NCBI GenBank assembly: GCA_964478335.1
Contig: CAYZIC010000010.1
Coordinates: 1 to 48,302 of the forward strand
DNA length: 48,302 nt
Direction of reading: 5' to 3'
Origin: CAYZIC01 sp964478335
Lineage (GTDB): Bacteria > Verrucomicrobiota > Kiritimatiellia > RFP12 > DVOR01
This document shows positions 7,194 to 16,545 of the stretch, one piece after another (the stretch's first letter is position 1; every line of letters begins with the position of its first letter). Position numbers and translations under genes: made by a program. Under the pieces are notes generated by a model, which saw nothing but the letters and a program-made list of their open reading frames with translations, was not told the origin of the DNA and searched no databases.

Positions 7194-8804
7194 CTACTCT
7201 GCGAGCTCGTCAAAGATGTCGGTAGCGACCATGGATTCTTGTCCATGGGTGATGGCGGCGAAATCGCCTGCTACGGCATGGCGATAACAACCAACGCGAG
7301 CGGCAGCTTCGATGCCCATGCCACGTGCAATCAGGCCGGCAATCATGCCGGTGAGGATGTCACCCATGCCTGCTGTTGCCATGCCGGGATTGCCGGCCAT
7401 GCAGATCCACACGCCGCCGTCAGGATTGGCGATCAATGAACGCATCCCTTTGAGGACGACAATAGCGTGATAGCGACGGGCGAGCTCTTTTGCCGCGGCG
7501 ACGCGGTTTTCTTGGACTTCTTTAGAGGTGATCCCTAAGAGGGTTGCGGCTTCGCCTGGATGTGGCGTGATCACCATGCTTTGGGCGGGATCAGGACGCC
7601 AGCCGTGCTCGTACATGTCGGCAAGATAATAGAGGGCATCTGCGTCGACGACGATGCGCATCTTTTGGGTCTTTTGAATAAATTGATGGACGATATGGCG
7701 CACATGGTCGCTGCGTCCGAGGCCAGGGCCGATGGCCGCTGAGGTATATTTGCCGCTGTAGAGGTCGTCGAGGAAGGAGCCTGCAATAATGGTATCGCCA
7801 GCATGGCGGACTTTGAGGATTGCTTCCGGGAGGTGGACGGCCGCAGCAATGCAGGAGCTCTCTGGGACGGAGAGCGTGACGAGGCCCGCGCCCGAGCGTA
7901 GCACGCCTAATCCCGATAGGACTGGAGCGTGTGGATAGCACTCCGACCCACCAAAGATGAGGGTGTGCCCAAAGGTATTCTTACAAGAGTCGAGCTCGCG
8001 GTCGATAAAGAATGATGGACGCATTTCTGGATAGGCGAGCAATTCAAATGGCGGGAGGTCTATCGAGGTGGCGGTCTCGTCGGAGGTGTCGAGCTGTTTG
8101 GTGCGTTGCTCGTCGTCGTATTCGTCTAAAAGATCATTGGGGATACCGATGTCGACGACGTGGACATGGCCGAGATACTTCTGGGCGGAGTCCTTGCAGA
8201 AGCCGATTTTGGGGCGGGTAAAGGTGACGGTAAAGTCAGCCTCAACGGCTCCGCCAAGCGCCTCTCCTCGATCGCAGTCGAGCCCTGAGGGGGAATCAAT
8301 GGAAATGACGATGTTGCGTTTGCCGACGCGATTCATCCACTGCACGGCATCTGCGGTGATTTGACGAAGCTCGCCCTTGGCACCAATGCCCAGGAGGGCA
8401 TCGATGATGAGCGCTTGGCGGGGAAAAACCGCCGAATCAAGCCAGGCGTCCTCTTCCCACGTGTCATGGGTGACGCAAACGCGATAGGGTACGCCAGCAT
8501 TGTGCATGTCTTCCCAAGCACGTCTGGCATCGCCAGAGAGCTGTGCAGGCACGCAAATCATGAGGGCCATGACATCAAAGCCGTCTTCTTTGAGGCATTT
8601 TGCAACGACGCATCCGTCACCGCCATTATTGCCAGTGCCGATGACGACGACAATCTTTTTGTAGTGGCGGCGTGTGGCGATGCGTAAGGCGAGCTCTGCT
8701 ACAGAGGCCCCTGCTCGGCACATGGCCATATAGGAGGAGACTCTCCGCCGGGTAAAGGCTGCGGTCTCAATCTTACGAATACCATCGACGCTAATCCAAT
8801 TCAT
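7194..8804 (-). CDS. nnr: Bifunctional NAD(P)H-hydrate epimerase / ADP-dependent dehydratase
   Basis: A 536-residue fusion that repairs damaged NAD(P)H hydrates in the cytoplasm. The N-terminal YjeF-type epimerase (about 1-230) shows GTGNNGGDG (56-64) and the DSPSGLDCDRG segment. The C-terminal ribokinase-fold dehydratase (about 260-530) shows VVDADAL, ITPHPGEAATLLG, VVLKG and the nucleotide-binding AGNPGMATAGMGDILTG. The two-domain build is the common bacterial form. The ATG at 8804 matches the expected N-terminus. It is last in the rodA operon, 23 bases after the upstream gene. No clear terminator follows, only the long inverted repeat and hairpins at 7042-7154. Confidence 0.95.
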   Translation of the reverse strand: MNWISVDGIRKIETAAFTRRRVSSYMAMCRAGASVAELALRIATRRHYKKIVVVIGTGNNGGDGCVVAKCLKEDGFDVMALMICVPAQLSGDARRAWEDMHNAGVPYRVCVTHDTWEEDAWLDSAVFPRQALIIDALLGIGAKGELRQITADAVQWMNRVGKRNIVISIDSPSGLDCDRGEALGGAVEADFTVTFTRPKIGFCKDSAQKYLGHVHVVDIGIPNDLLDEYDDEQRTKQLDTSDETATSIDLPPFELLAYPEMRPSFFIDRELDSCKNTFGHTLIFGGSECYPHAPVLSGLGVLRSGAGLVTLSVPESSCIAAAVHLPEAILKVRHAGDTIIAGSFLDDLYSGKYTSAAIGPGLGRSDHVRHIVHQFIQKTQKMRIVVDADALYYLADMYEHGWRPDPAQSMVITPHPGEAATLLGITSKEVQENRVAAAKELARRYHAIVVLKGMRSLIANPDGGVWICMAGNPGMATAGMGDILTGMIAGLIARGMGIEAAARVGCYRHAVAGDFAAITHGQESMVATDIFDELAE

Positions 8805-8827
8805 ATCAAGATTCCTCTTGGGGACGC

Positions 8828-10495
8828 TTACTTGTGAGTGGGGGGGACGGGAGGTGTCGGCGCTTTGATGACGGAGTCTTTGGGGACGACGTTGGCATTA
8901 AAGTCGACGGGGATAGCGCCTCCTTCGGTCATGGTCATGAGCTTTTTGTCCTCTGCGTGGGTGCTCTTTACCTCAATCTCGTCATCGGTTTCGTCGATCG
9001 CTTCTACGATGCCTAGGCGCTTGGCGTTGCGGATTTGGATCAGAATGGGCTTATCTTTGATCAGCTTGTCGTCGCTGTAGATGATCAGCATATTGTCGAT
9101 GGCTTTGATCGATTGGGGGGTGATGCCACCGACGTAGATCTCTTTGTAATGAAAGGAACCCGGCAACGCAAAGAAGAGCCCCTCTTGTGGGATATCCATT
9201 TTTCGCAATGGGGTGGCGGTGATGGTGATGTCGGAGTAGCCCTGCTTTGAGCGGAGTATCGCAGTCTTGACGCTAAAGCGAGAGGTGGGGCGAGCATCCC
9301 ATGCCGGGTCGCCATAGAGCGCCACGACATCTCGATCATGCAAATAGCCAGAGATGTCCTTGGGGTCGACTTTGGTGCGCGCGATGACTTCGGCGAGATT
9401 GCTCGGTCGAGGGACAGTCAATTGACCAAACTTGGGGAGTTTGAGATTGGCATAGGGCGGGCAGACATTGTAGAGCCACGCAACAATGCGGGTGTTGTTG
9501 AAGTGGAATGCTTCCGTCAAGCTGTAGAGCCCCGCCCGATCGACAAAGGAGCCCTGTGTGCCCCACCCCATGGTACCAAACCAGGTGGTCACGGTGTAGC
9601 CGACAAATTGATAAGCGCCGCCCGTGTGCATCCATGACGTAGCCATACAGTCGACCTTGTCAATGTCGCCAATAAGGCAATTGCCTGTACCGAGGTAGAC
9701 TTTAGGCTCGGGGCATACGACGGGGAAGAAGCGTTGCTTAGTATCCCACGCGACAAGCTGTCCGTCTTTGTGACGCATAAACATATTGGGACCGCAATAG
9801 CCCATACTCCAGTCGTGCTGGGTGGCATGACCAGAAGTGGTGACCATCTGGACGCGATCTTTGACAAGCGCTTGGATGACACCTTGGGTATTGTCGGTGT
9901 CGCAGGGGTGAGTTTCCTCAATCTGGCGTGCACCATCCCAGGATTTCATTTTACCGCGGTGATCCTCAGAGTAGCGGGTGCCTTTAGCAAAGGCCGACAG
10001 ATCACACCCAGCGCAGTCAAGGATGCGGTTGATGCGCAATGGTTTGTCGTACTCTGCGATACGCAAAGCATCGCCAACGGTATAGCCAGTGAGGATTGCC
10101 CACAGCGAATCGACAAAGATGTCGTCGTCTAAGCTGCGCATCAGGTTGGAGATTTTGACCGTAAGGGCATGGCCAGCATCGTCTGGTTTGGAGACGATAC
10201 AGGTGTATCGGGGCAGACGCTTTGCGAGCGGAGCACGCACCTCCTCGATCTCTTTGGTATAGGTATGAATGGTCGCACCAGGGTATTTGTGCTGGAGGGC
10301 GCCGACAACGGCGCGCCATTCAGGGTCGGCAAAGGTGGATGCTTTGACGACAATCGCATAGCCGCCGAGCTCTTCGGCGGTATATTTTGCGGGATAGGCG
10401 GGGCCTTTGATTGGCTCCTTAAGGGGCTCTTGCTCAGCCGCGACAGCACAGACTGCGGCCATGAGGCAAGTTGCCCAAATTAGCGGTTTGTACAT
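8828..10495 (-). CDS. Secreted caspase-fold (C25-like) peptidase-like protein
   Basis: A 555-residue protein with a signal peptide (residues 1-19, cleavage near AVAA). No named family is certain. The central part has the layout of clan CD cysteine peptidases such as gingipains: a hydrophobic strand ending in Gly-His (MVTTSGHATQ, His223), then about 50 residues on another strand ending in Cys (VYLGTGNC, Cys273), then a conserved helix and a GAYQFVGYTVTTWFG stretch like the GA(V/A)xFxGS segment of C25 enzymes. The C-terminal 170 residues look beta-rich and end in a Pro-rich tail. It sits 12 bases after lptD and 23 before nnr, so it is co-transcribed with envelope genes. A periplasmic or exported protease role is inference; a non-catalytic relative is possible. 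Confidence 0.7.
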   Translation of the reverse strand: MYKPLIWATCLMAAVCAVAAEQEPLKEPIKGPAYPAKYTAEELGGYAIVVKASTFADPEWRAVVGALQHKYPGATIHTYTKEIEEVRAPLAKRLPRYTCIVSKPDDAGHALTVKISNLMRSLDDDIFVDSLWAILTGYTVGDALRIAEYDKPLRINRILDCAGCDLSAFAKGTRYSEDHRGKMKSWDGARQIEETHPCDTDNTQGVIQALVKDRVQMVTTSGHATQHDWSMGYCGPNMFMRHKDGQLVAWDTKQRFFPVVCPEPKVYLGTGNCLIGDIDKVDCMATSWMHTGGAYQFVGYTVTTWFGTMGWGTQGSFVDRAGLYSLTEAFHFNNTRIVAWLYNVCPPYANLKLPKFGQLTVPRPSNLAEVIARTKVDPKDISGYLHDRDVVALYGDPAWDARPTSRFSVKTAILRSKQGYSDITITATPLRKMDIPQEGLFFALPGSFHYKEIYVGGITPQSIKAIDNMLIIYSDDKLIKDKPILIQIRNAKRLGIVEAIDETDDEIEVKSTHAEDKKLMTMTEGGAIPVDFNANVVPKDSVIKAPTPPVPPTHK

Positions 10496-10507
10496 GTGGA
10501 GAATTCC

Positions 10508-12832
10508 TTAATTCATGCTAGAACGATCCCAAGTGTGCCATTCTTCGGCGCGATCCTTGGCGAAGTGCTTGAGCCACAATCCGAGGGAGAAATTCATCTC
10601 TGCATCGTGGCTATAGCGATCCTCTGCGGTATACGCAGGCAGATAACCGACCGAAAATCTAAATGTCATACAGTCGAGGCTGTAATCGAGCGAACCGCCG
10701 ATTTCCTCGAGGTCGCCTTTATCGATATCATATCGAGCATAGATGCTCGAAGACCAAATATCACTCCACGTATGACGGATGCCGCCATAGATCAGCGTGG
10801 TATCGAGCGTGTTGATCCAATTGGTATCGTAGAGCTCGTGGTCTCTGGCCAAGAGGCCAGCAAAGAGCGTGGTCTTGCCCAAACGGTAGTTGGCATTGAC
10901 ATCAATGAATGCCATCCGCGACTGCTCTGGGTCAAACTCAAGGGTGGTGGAGAGGGAGAGATCTTTGGATGGCGTGTAATTCGCCGCCACACCTAAGACA
11001 CGCAGACCGGTTTCGCCCTTGTGCGTGTTGCGCTTGGCGGTATCTTCACGATAGATATACTGATAGTCGTGATCGGCATTGTCCATGACAAAGACCCCAT
11101 AAAGGTCAATATCAAAGATCGGCTCGAGGGTGCCATCGTCGGTTTCTTTGGTAAAGAAGTTTGCCACACCGAAGCGAATCCCATTGTAGGTCTTGGCAGG
11201 TGCGTAGCCGTCACGGGCGAAGTCGTCATTCCACTCATAGACACCCTCGGCACGATCAAATCGATAGGTCGAGCGTCCATTGTTAAAGCCCGACACGCTT
11301 GGCACATAGGACCAGTCGAGGTAAGGCTTCATGTCGTGGTGGATGCCGTCGTCAAGCTTGGCGTAGTAATTGGCCTGCAAGCGGGCGCCGACTTCACCAT
11401 AGATACGCGCACCACTGTCGTGGTCTTGACTATCGGAGTAGGTGGTCAACCGCACCCCAGCGCGAGGAGTCAAGGTGACCCCTTGGGAAAGGGTAAATGG
11501 TCTGCGCAAGAAATGGCGCATATCGGCACGCGTCAACCGATAGTCCGCCCAGGGACCTGGTTGTTGGCGATAAGTATCGACAGCACCTTTGTAGAAAGCC
11601 GGTTGGCGCGCAATAAAGGAGATCGAGTTGATCGAATCATGATAGATCTTGCTACCAGTAAAGAGCTCAGTCGGCATCGTGTCGATCCAGATTTCGGGGA
11701 GCTTGGTCACGCCAGCGATGAATTCATTGAGCGGGCCACTGACCACAATACCGAGCGAGAGGTCATTCTCAATATGCTCATAGGCAGTAAATGAAACCGG
11801 CTGGGAAAAATCGAGGTGTCCCTTGCGGTCGAAATCTTCTCTAAACTGCGAATCACTCAGATATTCACCACGCAGATAAAAAGAATCTCTCGGCGAGAAG
11901 TCCGCACGATGGGCAAACTTGAGCGAGTAGCGATGCTCATCATAGCCGCTGCTCCAGTTTTGATCTTCGGTGGAGGATTCTTCGCGATCGTTGACGAAGT
12001 AGCCACTGAGGAAGCCGCGTTGATTCCAGCGATCCGCCGCCCAGCGAAACGTCTGACCGAGGCCGACACCGCGCTTGCTCATGAGGTCGACATCCGTACG
12101 CGCCGAGAGATAAGATCCCGCAGCAGAATCCCCCAAGAGAGGATAGAGGTAGCCTAGTCGTAAAAAAGCACCCAAGTCCGAGCTATAGCCCGGCATGGCA
12201 CGAATGCCATAGTGAGTATTGAGATCACGATAGTAGTAAGGCATCCAGAGGAACGGTATTCCCATGAAACGCGGGACGACGTTCTTGATCTCAAACCATT
12301 CCCCATCCTTGTAGTTGATTTGTCCCGCTACCGACCAGTGCCAATGTCCCTCAGGATGGTTACAGGTCGTAGCCACGGCCTTACCAGAGCTAAAGACCCC
12401 ATTATCCCCCCGAGACAGTCCATCACTCTTGACGGTAAAGCCAGCGGCTTGCAATTTGCCCTCGCTAAAGGTCACCGCGCCAGTTTTGACATCATATCGG
12501 CAATGATCACCAGCCCAAACCTGCTCTTTGCCATTCAAGATTTTCACCCTGCCCTTGGCATTGATGATATTTTGACGGCGGTCAAACTTAGCATAGTCAG
12601 CCTTAAAGGTAATCTGACCATAAGTAATGTGGACAGAGTCTTTAAGTTCGAGCTCCTTATCGGTCATGGAGCCAGACATATGCTTAGCGTGGAGGTTTAG
12701 CGATGCATCCGTTTGCGCGGGCAAGGTCAATGCAGCTCGCACCTTGTCCAACGGCTTTGCCTCGCAAATGGAGACTCCGCAACCAAGCAAAAAACAGATA
12801 GCAAGCAAATTACACAAGGGATTTTTCATCAT
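10508..12832 (-). CDS. lptD: LPS-assembly protein LptD-like
   Basis: A 774-residue outer-membrane protein. A signal sequence (1-25) is followed by an OstA/LptA-like jellyroll (about 45-190: DSVHITYGQITFKADYAKFD, the NAKGRVKI strand and the CRYDVKTGAVTFSEGKLQ strand) and a large C-terminal region of alternating aromatic beta strands, the expected 26-strand barrel. The segment PFLWMPYYYRDL fits the conserved barrel entry of this family. LptD inserts LPS into the outer leaflet together with the lipoprotein LptE, which is not seen here. LLGC in the signal region resembles a lipobox, but CEA-KP is the more likely signal peptidase I site. The Cys pairs used for disulfide maturation in E. coli are not obviously present. 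It is 32 bases downstream of the RNase E/G gene. Confidence 0.88.
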   Translation of the reverse strand: MMKNPLCNLLAICFLLGCGVSICEAKPLDKVRAALTLPAQTDASLNLHAKHMSGSMTDKELELKDSVHITYGQITFKADYAKFDRRQNIINAKGRVKILNGKEQVWAGDHCRYDVKTGAVTFSEGKLQAAGFTVKSDGLSRGDNGVFSSGKAVATTCNHPEGHWHWSVAGQINYKDGEWFEIKNVVPRFMGIPFLWMPYYYRDLNTHYGIRAMPGYSSDLGAFLRLGYLYPLLGDSAAGSYLSARTDVDLMSKRGVGLGQTFRWAADRWNQRGFLSGYFVNDREESSTEDQNWSSGYDEHRYSLKFAHRADFSPRDSFYLRGEYLSDSQFREDFDRKGHLDFSQPVSFTAYEHIENDLSLGIVVSGPLNEFIAGVTKLPEIWIDTMPTELFTGSKIYHDSINSISFIARQPAFYKGAVDTYRQQPGPWADYRLTRADMRHFLRRPFTLSQGVTLTPRAGVRLTTYSDSQDHDSGARIYGEVGARLQANYYAKLDDGIHHDMKPYLDWSYVPSVSGFNNGRSTYRFDRAEGVYEWNDDFARDGYAPAKTYNGIRFGVANFFTKETDDGTLEPIFDIDLYGVFVMDNADHDYQYIYREDTAKRNTHKGETGLRVLGVAANYTPSKDLSLSTTLEFDPEQSRMAFIDVNANYRLGKTTLFAGLLARDHELYDTNWINTLDTTLIYGGIRHTWSDIWSSSIYARYDIDKGDLEEIGGSLDYSLDCMTFRFSVGYLPAYTAEDRYSHDAEMNFSLGLWLKHFAKDRAEEWHTWDRSSMN

Positions 12833-12864
12833 ATTTAGAGATCCTTCTAACGTCTCAACTCATG

Positions 12865-14529
12865 CTACACGGTAGCGTTCTTTGCCTCATTGGTCGCATA
12901 CAAGACATGGTTGTCCCGATCCAAGATGGCAAAAGATTCAGGATGGCGGGCGAATTCTGACTTAAAGGTCATCTTGCCAGAGTATCGTTTTTGCATATCG
13001 ACAAGCATCGCCTCATCCTCATGGCGCAAGCGATCCATGACCGACGGCGCGACCAAGATCTGTAGATCTGTCGGGCCAGGCATTTTTTCTTGTTTACGCA
13101 TGATCGCCGTAACCTGTCTCTGGATATCGACACTGAGCGCCAGCGGCGATTTAATCACGCCATGGCCGCGGCAATAGGGGCAATCGACATACATTTGTGA
13201 GAGCAAGCTCTCCTCTTGACGCTGACGGGTCATTTCCATCAACCCCAAATCGGAGATCGGCAAGACATTGGTGCGTGCGCGGTCACGCTTGACAGCAGCC
13301 TTCATCGCCTTGTAGATTTGGTTTTGGTGTTTACGGGATTTCATATCGATCAAGTCGATAACGACCAAGCCACCGATATTACGCAAGCGCATCTGCCGAG
13401 CGACCTCCTCGATAGCCTCAGTATTGACCTCGAGGATGGCATCCTCTTGAGAGCCCTTACCGCGATGGCGCCCCGTATTCACGTCGATAGAGATGAGCGC
13501 TTCGGTTTCATCGATGACGAGGTAGCCACCGCTAGGCAATGGGACCTTACGTCTAAAAGCCTCCTCCATTTGGTGCTCGACACCATAGTGATCAAAGACC
13601 GGTAAGTGGCCTTCATAGCGAGTAATCACGCGACGAGCACGGCGCGAAATACGGCCCGAGACCTCACGAATGCGCTCATAGGCATCCTTATCGTCAATGA
13701 CGACGCGATCGACATCCTCAGTCAGCCAATCACGCACCACACGCTCGACCAAATCGGGCTCTTCGTAGACACAAGCAGGCGCCCGCGTCTGGCGAATATT
13801 ATCCTGGAGTTGCGACCAGACATCAAGAATATTGCGCAAATCGCGGCAAAATGCCCGCTGATTTGCCCCACTGCCCACCGTTCGGGCAATGATCCCTACC
13901 CCATCAGGCAGAGGCAATCGATCTAAAATCTTTTTCAGGCGGAGGCGTTCTTTGCCATCGGCAATTTTACGCGAGACACCGCGGGTAGTTTTGCATCCAG
14001 GCATCATAACCAAATAGCGACCAGGCAAGCTGAGGTTTGCCGTGACACGCGGTCCCTTAGTGCCGATAGGCCCCTTGGTCACTTGCACCACGATCTCCGA
14101 TCCTGGAGGAAAGCGCTTGGCGATATCATCATTAGAGATCTTGCGACGACGCGACGGACGCGGTTCGTCATCCTCATCGAGCATGGCATCTTCATCAGGT
14201 AGCATATCCCAATAGTGCAAGAAGGCATTCTTTTTCAATCCGATATCGACAAAAGCGGCCTGCAGATCGTGCTCGAGGTTTTGGATACGCCCCTTAAAGA
14301 CACAGCCCACAAGGCGCTCTTCCATCGGGTGCTCTACCAAAAATTCCTCAACGCGACCATTTTCTACGACCGCTGCACGCGTTTCAAGCTTCTCGACATT
14401 GATCACAATCTCGCGCTTCTTTGCGTTGCGCTTAAACAACCATTCAAACATTTGACCTCCCTTACGTACCCAGTACGAGACAGTAGATAAAAGCGACGAT
14501 TTCGCCTTTCTATCCCTTTTTTTACGCAT
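12865..14529 (-). CDS. rng: Ribonuclease E/G family endoribonuclease
   Basis: A 554-residue RNase of short RNase E or RNase G size that cuts AU-rich single-stranded RNA in mRNA decay and rRNA or tRNA processing. The S1-like domain spans roughly 65-185. The catalytic DNase-I-like domain carries both metal-binding Asp contexts (ISIDVNTGRHRGKG and VVIDLIDM). The Zn-link CPYCRG, which bridges protomers, follows. There is no long C-terminal scaffold as in E. coli RNase E. Two starts are possible: ATG 14529 with an AGGA site, adding a basic 26-residue N-terminus, or ATG 14451 with a strong GGGAGG site, giving the usual MFEWLFKR start. The second may be the main one. It follows rodA by 46 bases. Confidence 0.93.
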   Translation of the reverse strand: MRKKRDRKAKSSLLSTVSYWVRKGGQMFEWLFKRNAKKREIVINVEKLETRAAVVENGRVEEFLVEHPMEERLVGCVFKGRIQNLEHDLQAAFVDIGLKKNAFLHYWDMLPDEDAMLDEDDEPRPSRRRKISNDDIAKRFPPGSEIVVQVTKGPIGTKGPRVTANLSLPGRYLVMMPGCKTTRGVSRKIADGKERLRLKKILDRLPLPDGVGIIARTVGSGANQRAFCRDLRNILDVWSQLQDNIRQTRAPACVYEEPDLVERVVRDWLTEDVDRVVIDDKDAYERIREVSGRISRRARRVITRYEGHLPVFDHYGVEHQMEEAFRRKVPLPSGGYLVIDETEALISIDVNTGRHRGKGSQEDAILEVNTEAIEEVARQMRLRNIGGLVVIDLIDMKSRKHQNQIYKAMKAAVKRDRARTNVLPISDLGLMEMTRQRQEESLLSQMYVDCPYCRGHGVIKSPLALSVDIQRQVTAIMRKQEKMPGPTDLQILVAPSVMDRLRHEDEAMLVDMQKRYSGKMTFKSEFARHPESFAILDRDNHVLYATNEAKNATV

Positions 14530-14575
14530 GGTTTATTCCTAAGTGATTTGTTAACACAGCAGGCCTCACGGCCCA

Positions 14576-15802
14576 TCAAAAAATGTGTCTGCGGAGCCTT
14601 CCGTGCACCGCGACACTTTGCACAATCCCTACCGCTAGCAGCATTGTTAGCATAAAAGTGCCCCCATAGCTGATGAAAGGCAACGGCAAACCCGTAATAG
14701 GCACCAAGCGCACAGTCATCCCAATGTTGACAAAGATATGGCAAAAAATCAATACCGACATACCGATACAGAGTAGTTTCCCAACGTTGTCCTTGCAGCG
14801 CGCACCCACAAAAGCCATCGGCAAAAAGAGCCCAATGACATAGAGCGAGAGCAACACCACAGCACCACCGAATCCAGCCTCTTCAGCCAGTACGGGGAAA
14901 ATAAAATCATTCACCGACACCGATGCCGGCAAATACCCGAGCAGATTTTGTGCGCCATTAAGATAGCCCTTGCCCCAGAGACCTCCAGAGCCCACGGCAA
15001 TCTCAGCTTGACGCGCATTATACCCACTCCCATAAATATCCTTATCAGGATTTAAAAATACCTCTACACGTTTGACTTGATGTTCGCGTAGGCCAGTCCA
15101 GCTGATATAGCGCGCACTGGTCTGCGGATCCACCCCCGGGCGCCCCGCGAGATAAATCAGCGTCAAGATCACCACGAGCACCCCAGCAAAGGCCACCAAG
15201 CCACTCAAGAGCAATTTAGGGCAAACCTGAGCCGCCAAAAGCATTGCGAATGCCGTCGGCATCAAGACCAACGACGTCCCCAAGTCGGGCTCCATCAAGA
15301 TCAGCACCGTCGGCACCAGTACCACAGCGCCACATTTCAATAGTCCAGTAATGCCTTGTAGCCGTTCGCGATGTTCGCCAAGCATATAGGCCAGCATCAT
15401 CACCACCACAATCTTAGCCGGTTCCGAGGGCTGAATGCCAAATAGCCACCGTCGAGCCCCCATAATCTTAGTCCCCACACCGGGGATCAAGACCAAGACC
15501 AGCAACCCCAACAAGCCCGCATAGGCCCAAGGCGTCAGCTTAATCCACTGCCGATAGTCCCAAAAGGCCACCACCAAAGCAAGCACGAGGCCAAAGCAAG
15601 CAAACCCCAAGTGATCCAAATAGAGCGACTGCAGGGAGACATTTGATCGCACTGAGCACGCACTCTTGACAAATGCCACCCCCATTGCGACCAAAGCTAT
15701 CGTCGCAAAAAGAAGCACGGCGTTGAGCCGTTTAGATCGATCAAAAAGGGTCCTCAGAGTCACATCAGCATCACAATTCAATCCCAGAGAGTCCCTCACC
15801 AT
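14576..15802 (-). CDS. rodA: Rod-shape SEDS glycosyltransferase RodA
   Basis: A polytopic SEDS protein of 408 residues with about ten membrane segments. It polymerises lipid II into glycan strands with a class B PBP during side-wall growth. Diagnostic stretches are IQPSEPAKI, EPDLGTSLV, GKGYLNGAQNLLGYLP, NDFIFPVLAEE and the final ITGLPLPFISYGG. RodA is preferred over FtsW because of the GYLP/NDFIF pattern and the short cytoplasmic tail. I chose ATG 15802: an in-frame GTG at 15829 would lie at or before the predicted transcription start (near 15825). No class B PBP or mreBCD gene lies beside it, which is less usual. It is first in the rodA-rng-lptD operon. Confidence 0.92.
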   Translation of the reverse strand: MVRDSLGLNCDADVTLRTLFDRSKRLNAVLLFATIALVAMGVAFVKSACSVRSNVSLQSLYLDHLGFACFGLVLALVVAFWDYRQWIKLTPWAYAGLLGLLVLVLIPGVGTKIMGARRWLFGIQPSEPAKIVVVMMLAYMLGEHRERLQGITGLLKCGAVVLVPTVLILMEPDLGTSLVLMPTAFAMLLAAQVCPKLLLSGLVAFAGVLVVILTLIYLAGRPGVDPQTSARYISWTGLREHQVKRVEVFLNPDKDIYGSGYNARQAEIAVGSGGLWGKGYLNGAQNLLGYLPASVSVNDFIFPVLAEEAGFGGAVVLLSLYVIGLFLPMAFVGARCKDNVGKLLCIGMSVLIFCHIFVNIGMTVRLVPITGLPLPFISYGGTFMLTMLLAVGIVQSVAVHGRLRRHIF

Positions 15803-15831
15803 GAGAGACACTACCACTAGGACTATCACAC

Positions 15832-15859
15832 ACTATAGCACAACCCTACCCCCTTTGAA
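15832..15859 (-). promoter_or_regulatory. Probable rodA operon promoter
   Basis: On the minus strand TTCAAA (15854-15859), a 16-base spacer and TATAGT (15832-15837). The predicted start near 15825 leaves a leader of about 23 bases to ATG 15802. The -10 box is good, the -35 box moderate. Confidence 0.5.
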
Positions 15860-15899
15860 AGCAAAAAAAGCACCAAATCACCCACAAAGTGCCCCAACC

Positions 15900-16480
15900 A
15901 CCCTCCAACAAGGACTTCCACCCTCGTGAAACGTCCTGCGGCCTGCGTAGATACCATTACAGAGGACAGTTACAGTTAGTGTTACAAGAAGATCGGTCTG
16001 CGACCGCAGTCAGCGTAGGTCGGTCAGTTATCTCCTGCAGAGAGGCAGAGAGCGCAGAGAGGACACGAGTGCCTGCGGCGGGTAGGACTGACCAGTGCGA
16101 GCGCAGTGGCTGGGGGCAAGCCCAGGGGCCCGCGTTTAAGAATAAACGCATCACTATACAAAAAACGCAACCAGCCCGCCGCAGGAAGCGGCGTCGGCTG
16201 ATCACTGCCACACCCCTAACAGTCCTGGCGAGCACTGCTCGCCCTGCAGAGGCTTGTTGAGTCCGGTCTATTTAGGTTAGACCGGTCGGGATTCTTAGGG
16301 GCGAGATGACTACGTTATCTCGTTCAAGTCTAGAGTGCTAGTGCTAATGATGAGGCTGCCGCCTCATACTCCGCTAATTGAGCCCCTAAGCTAGCGGCAC
16401 CAGCCGCAAAAGGGCAAGCGATAGCGAGCTCAATGCTTGGTGCTTGATGCGGGAGCGCAGCGACCTGGCAATCCTCCTCT
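15900..16480. repeat. Intergenic repeat and hairpin region, no gene
   Basis: This gap between the start of rodA and the end of the giant gene shows no supportable gene. It contains GGCGAGC-ACT-GCTCGCC (16227-16243), an 8-bp stem CCGGTCTA/TAGACCGG (16263-16285), a purine-rich stretch near 16031-16065 built on short CAGAGA-type repeats, and modules shared with other gaps: GAGCTCAATGCTTG (16429-16442, also near 41516) and GGGAGCGCAGCGACC (16451-16465), a variant of the 19-bp unit arrayed at 27962. Confidence 0.5.
16350..16381 (+). repeat. Hairpin with conserved tail (copy 2)
   Basis: Stem ATGAGGC (16350-16356) and GCCTCAT (16361-16367), loop TGCC, then ACTCCGCTAATTGA. The preceding bases AGTCTAGAGTGCTAGTGCTA also match the region before copy 3 at 28782. 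Confidence 0.6.
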
Positions 16481-16490
16481 GGCGAGGGGT

Positions 16491-16526
16491 ATGAAAAAAG
16501 CCCCGCGGTGAGGCGGGGCTTTTTTG
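16491..16526 (-). terminator. Rho-independent terminator of the giant gene
   Basis: A 7-bp stem (16500-16506 with 16513-16519) lies between A6 and T6 runs, about 20 bases past the stop codon of the giant gene. With the terminator at 14-46 it shares about 40 bases with two differences. Confidence 0.8.
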
Positions 16527-16545
16527 AGGGGAGATCAGAGACAAT

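Noticed and set aside
15803..15829. GTG start of rodA at 15829
   Set aside because: The predicted transcription start near 15825 would exclude it; ATG 15802 fits better.
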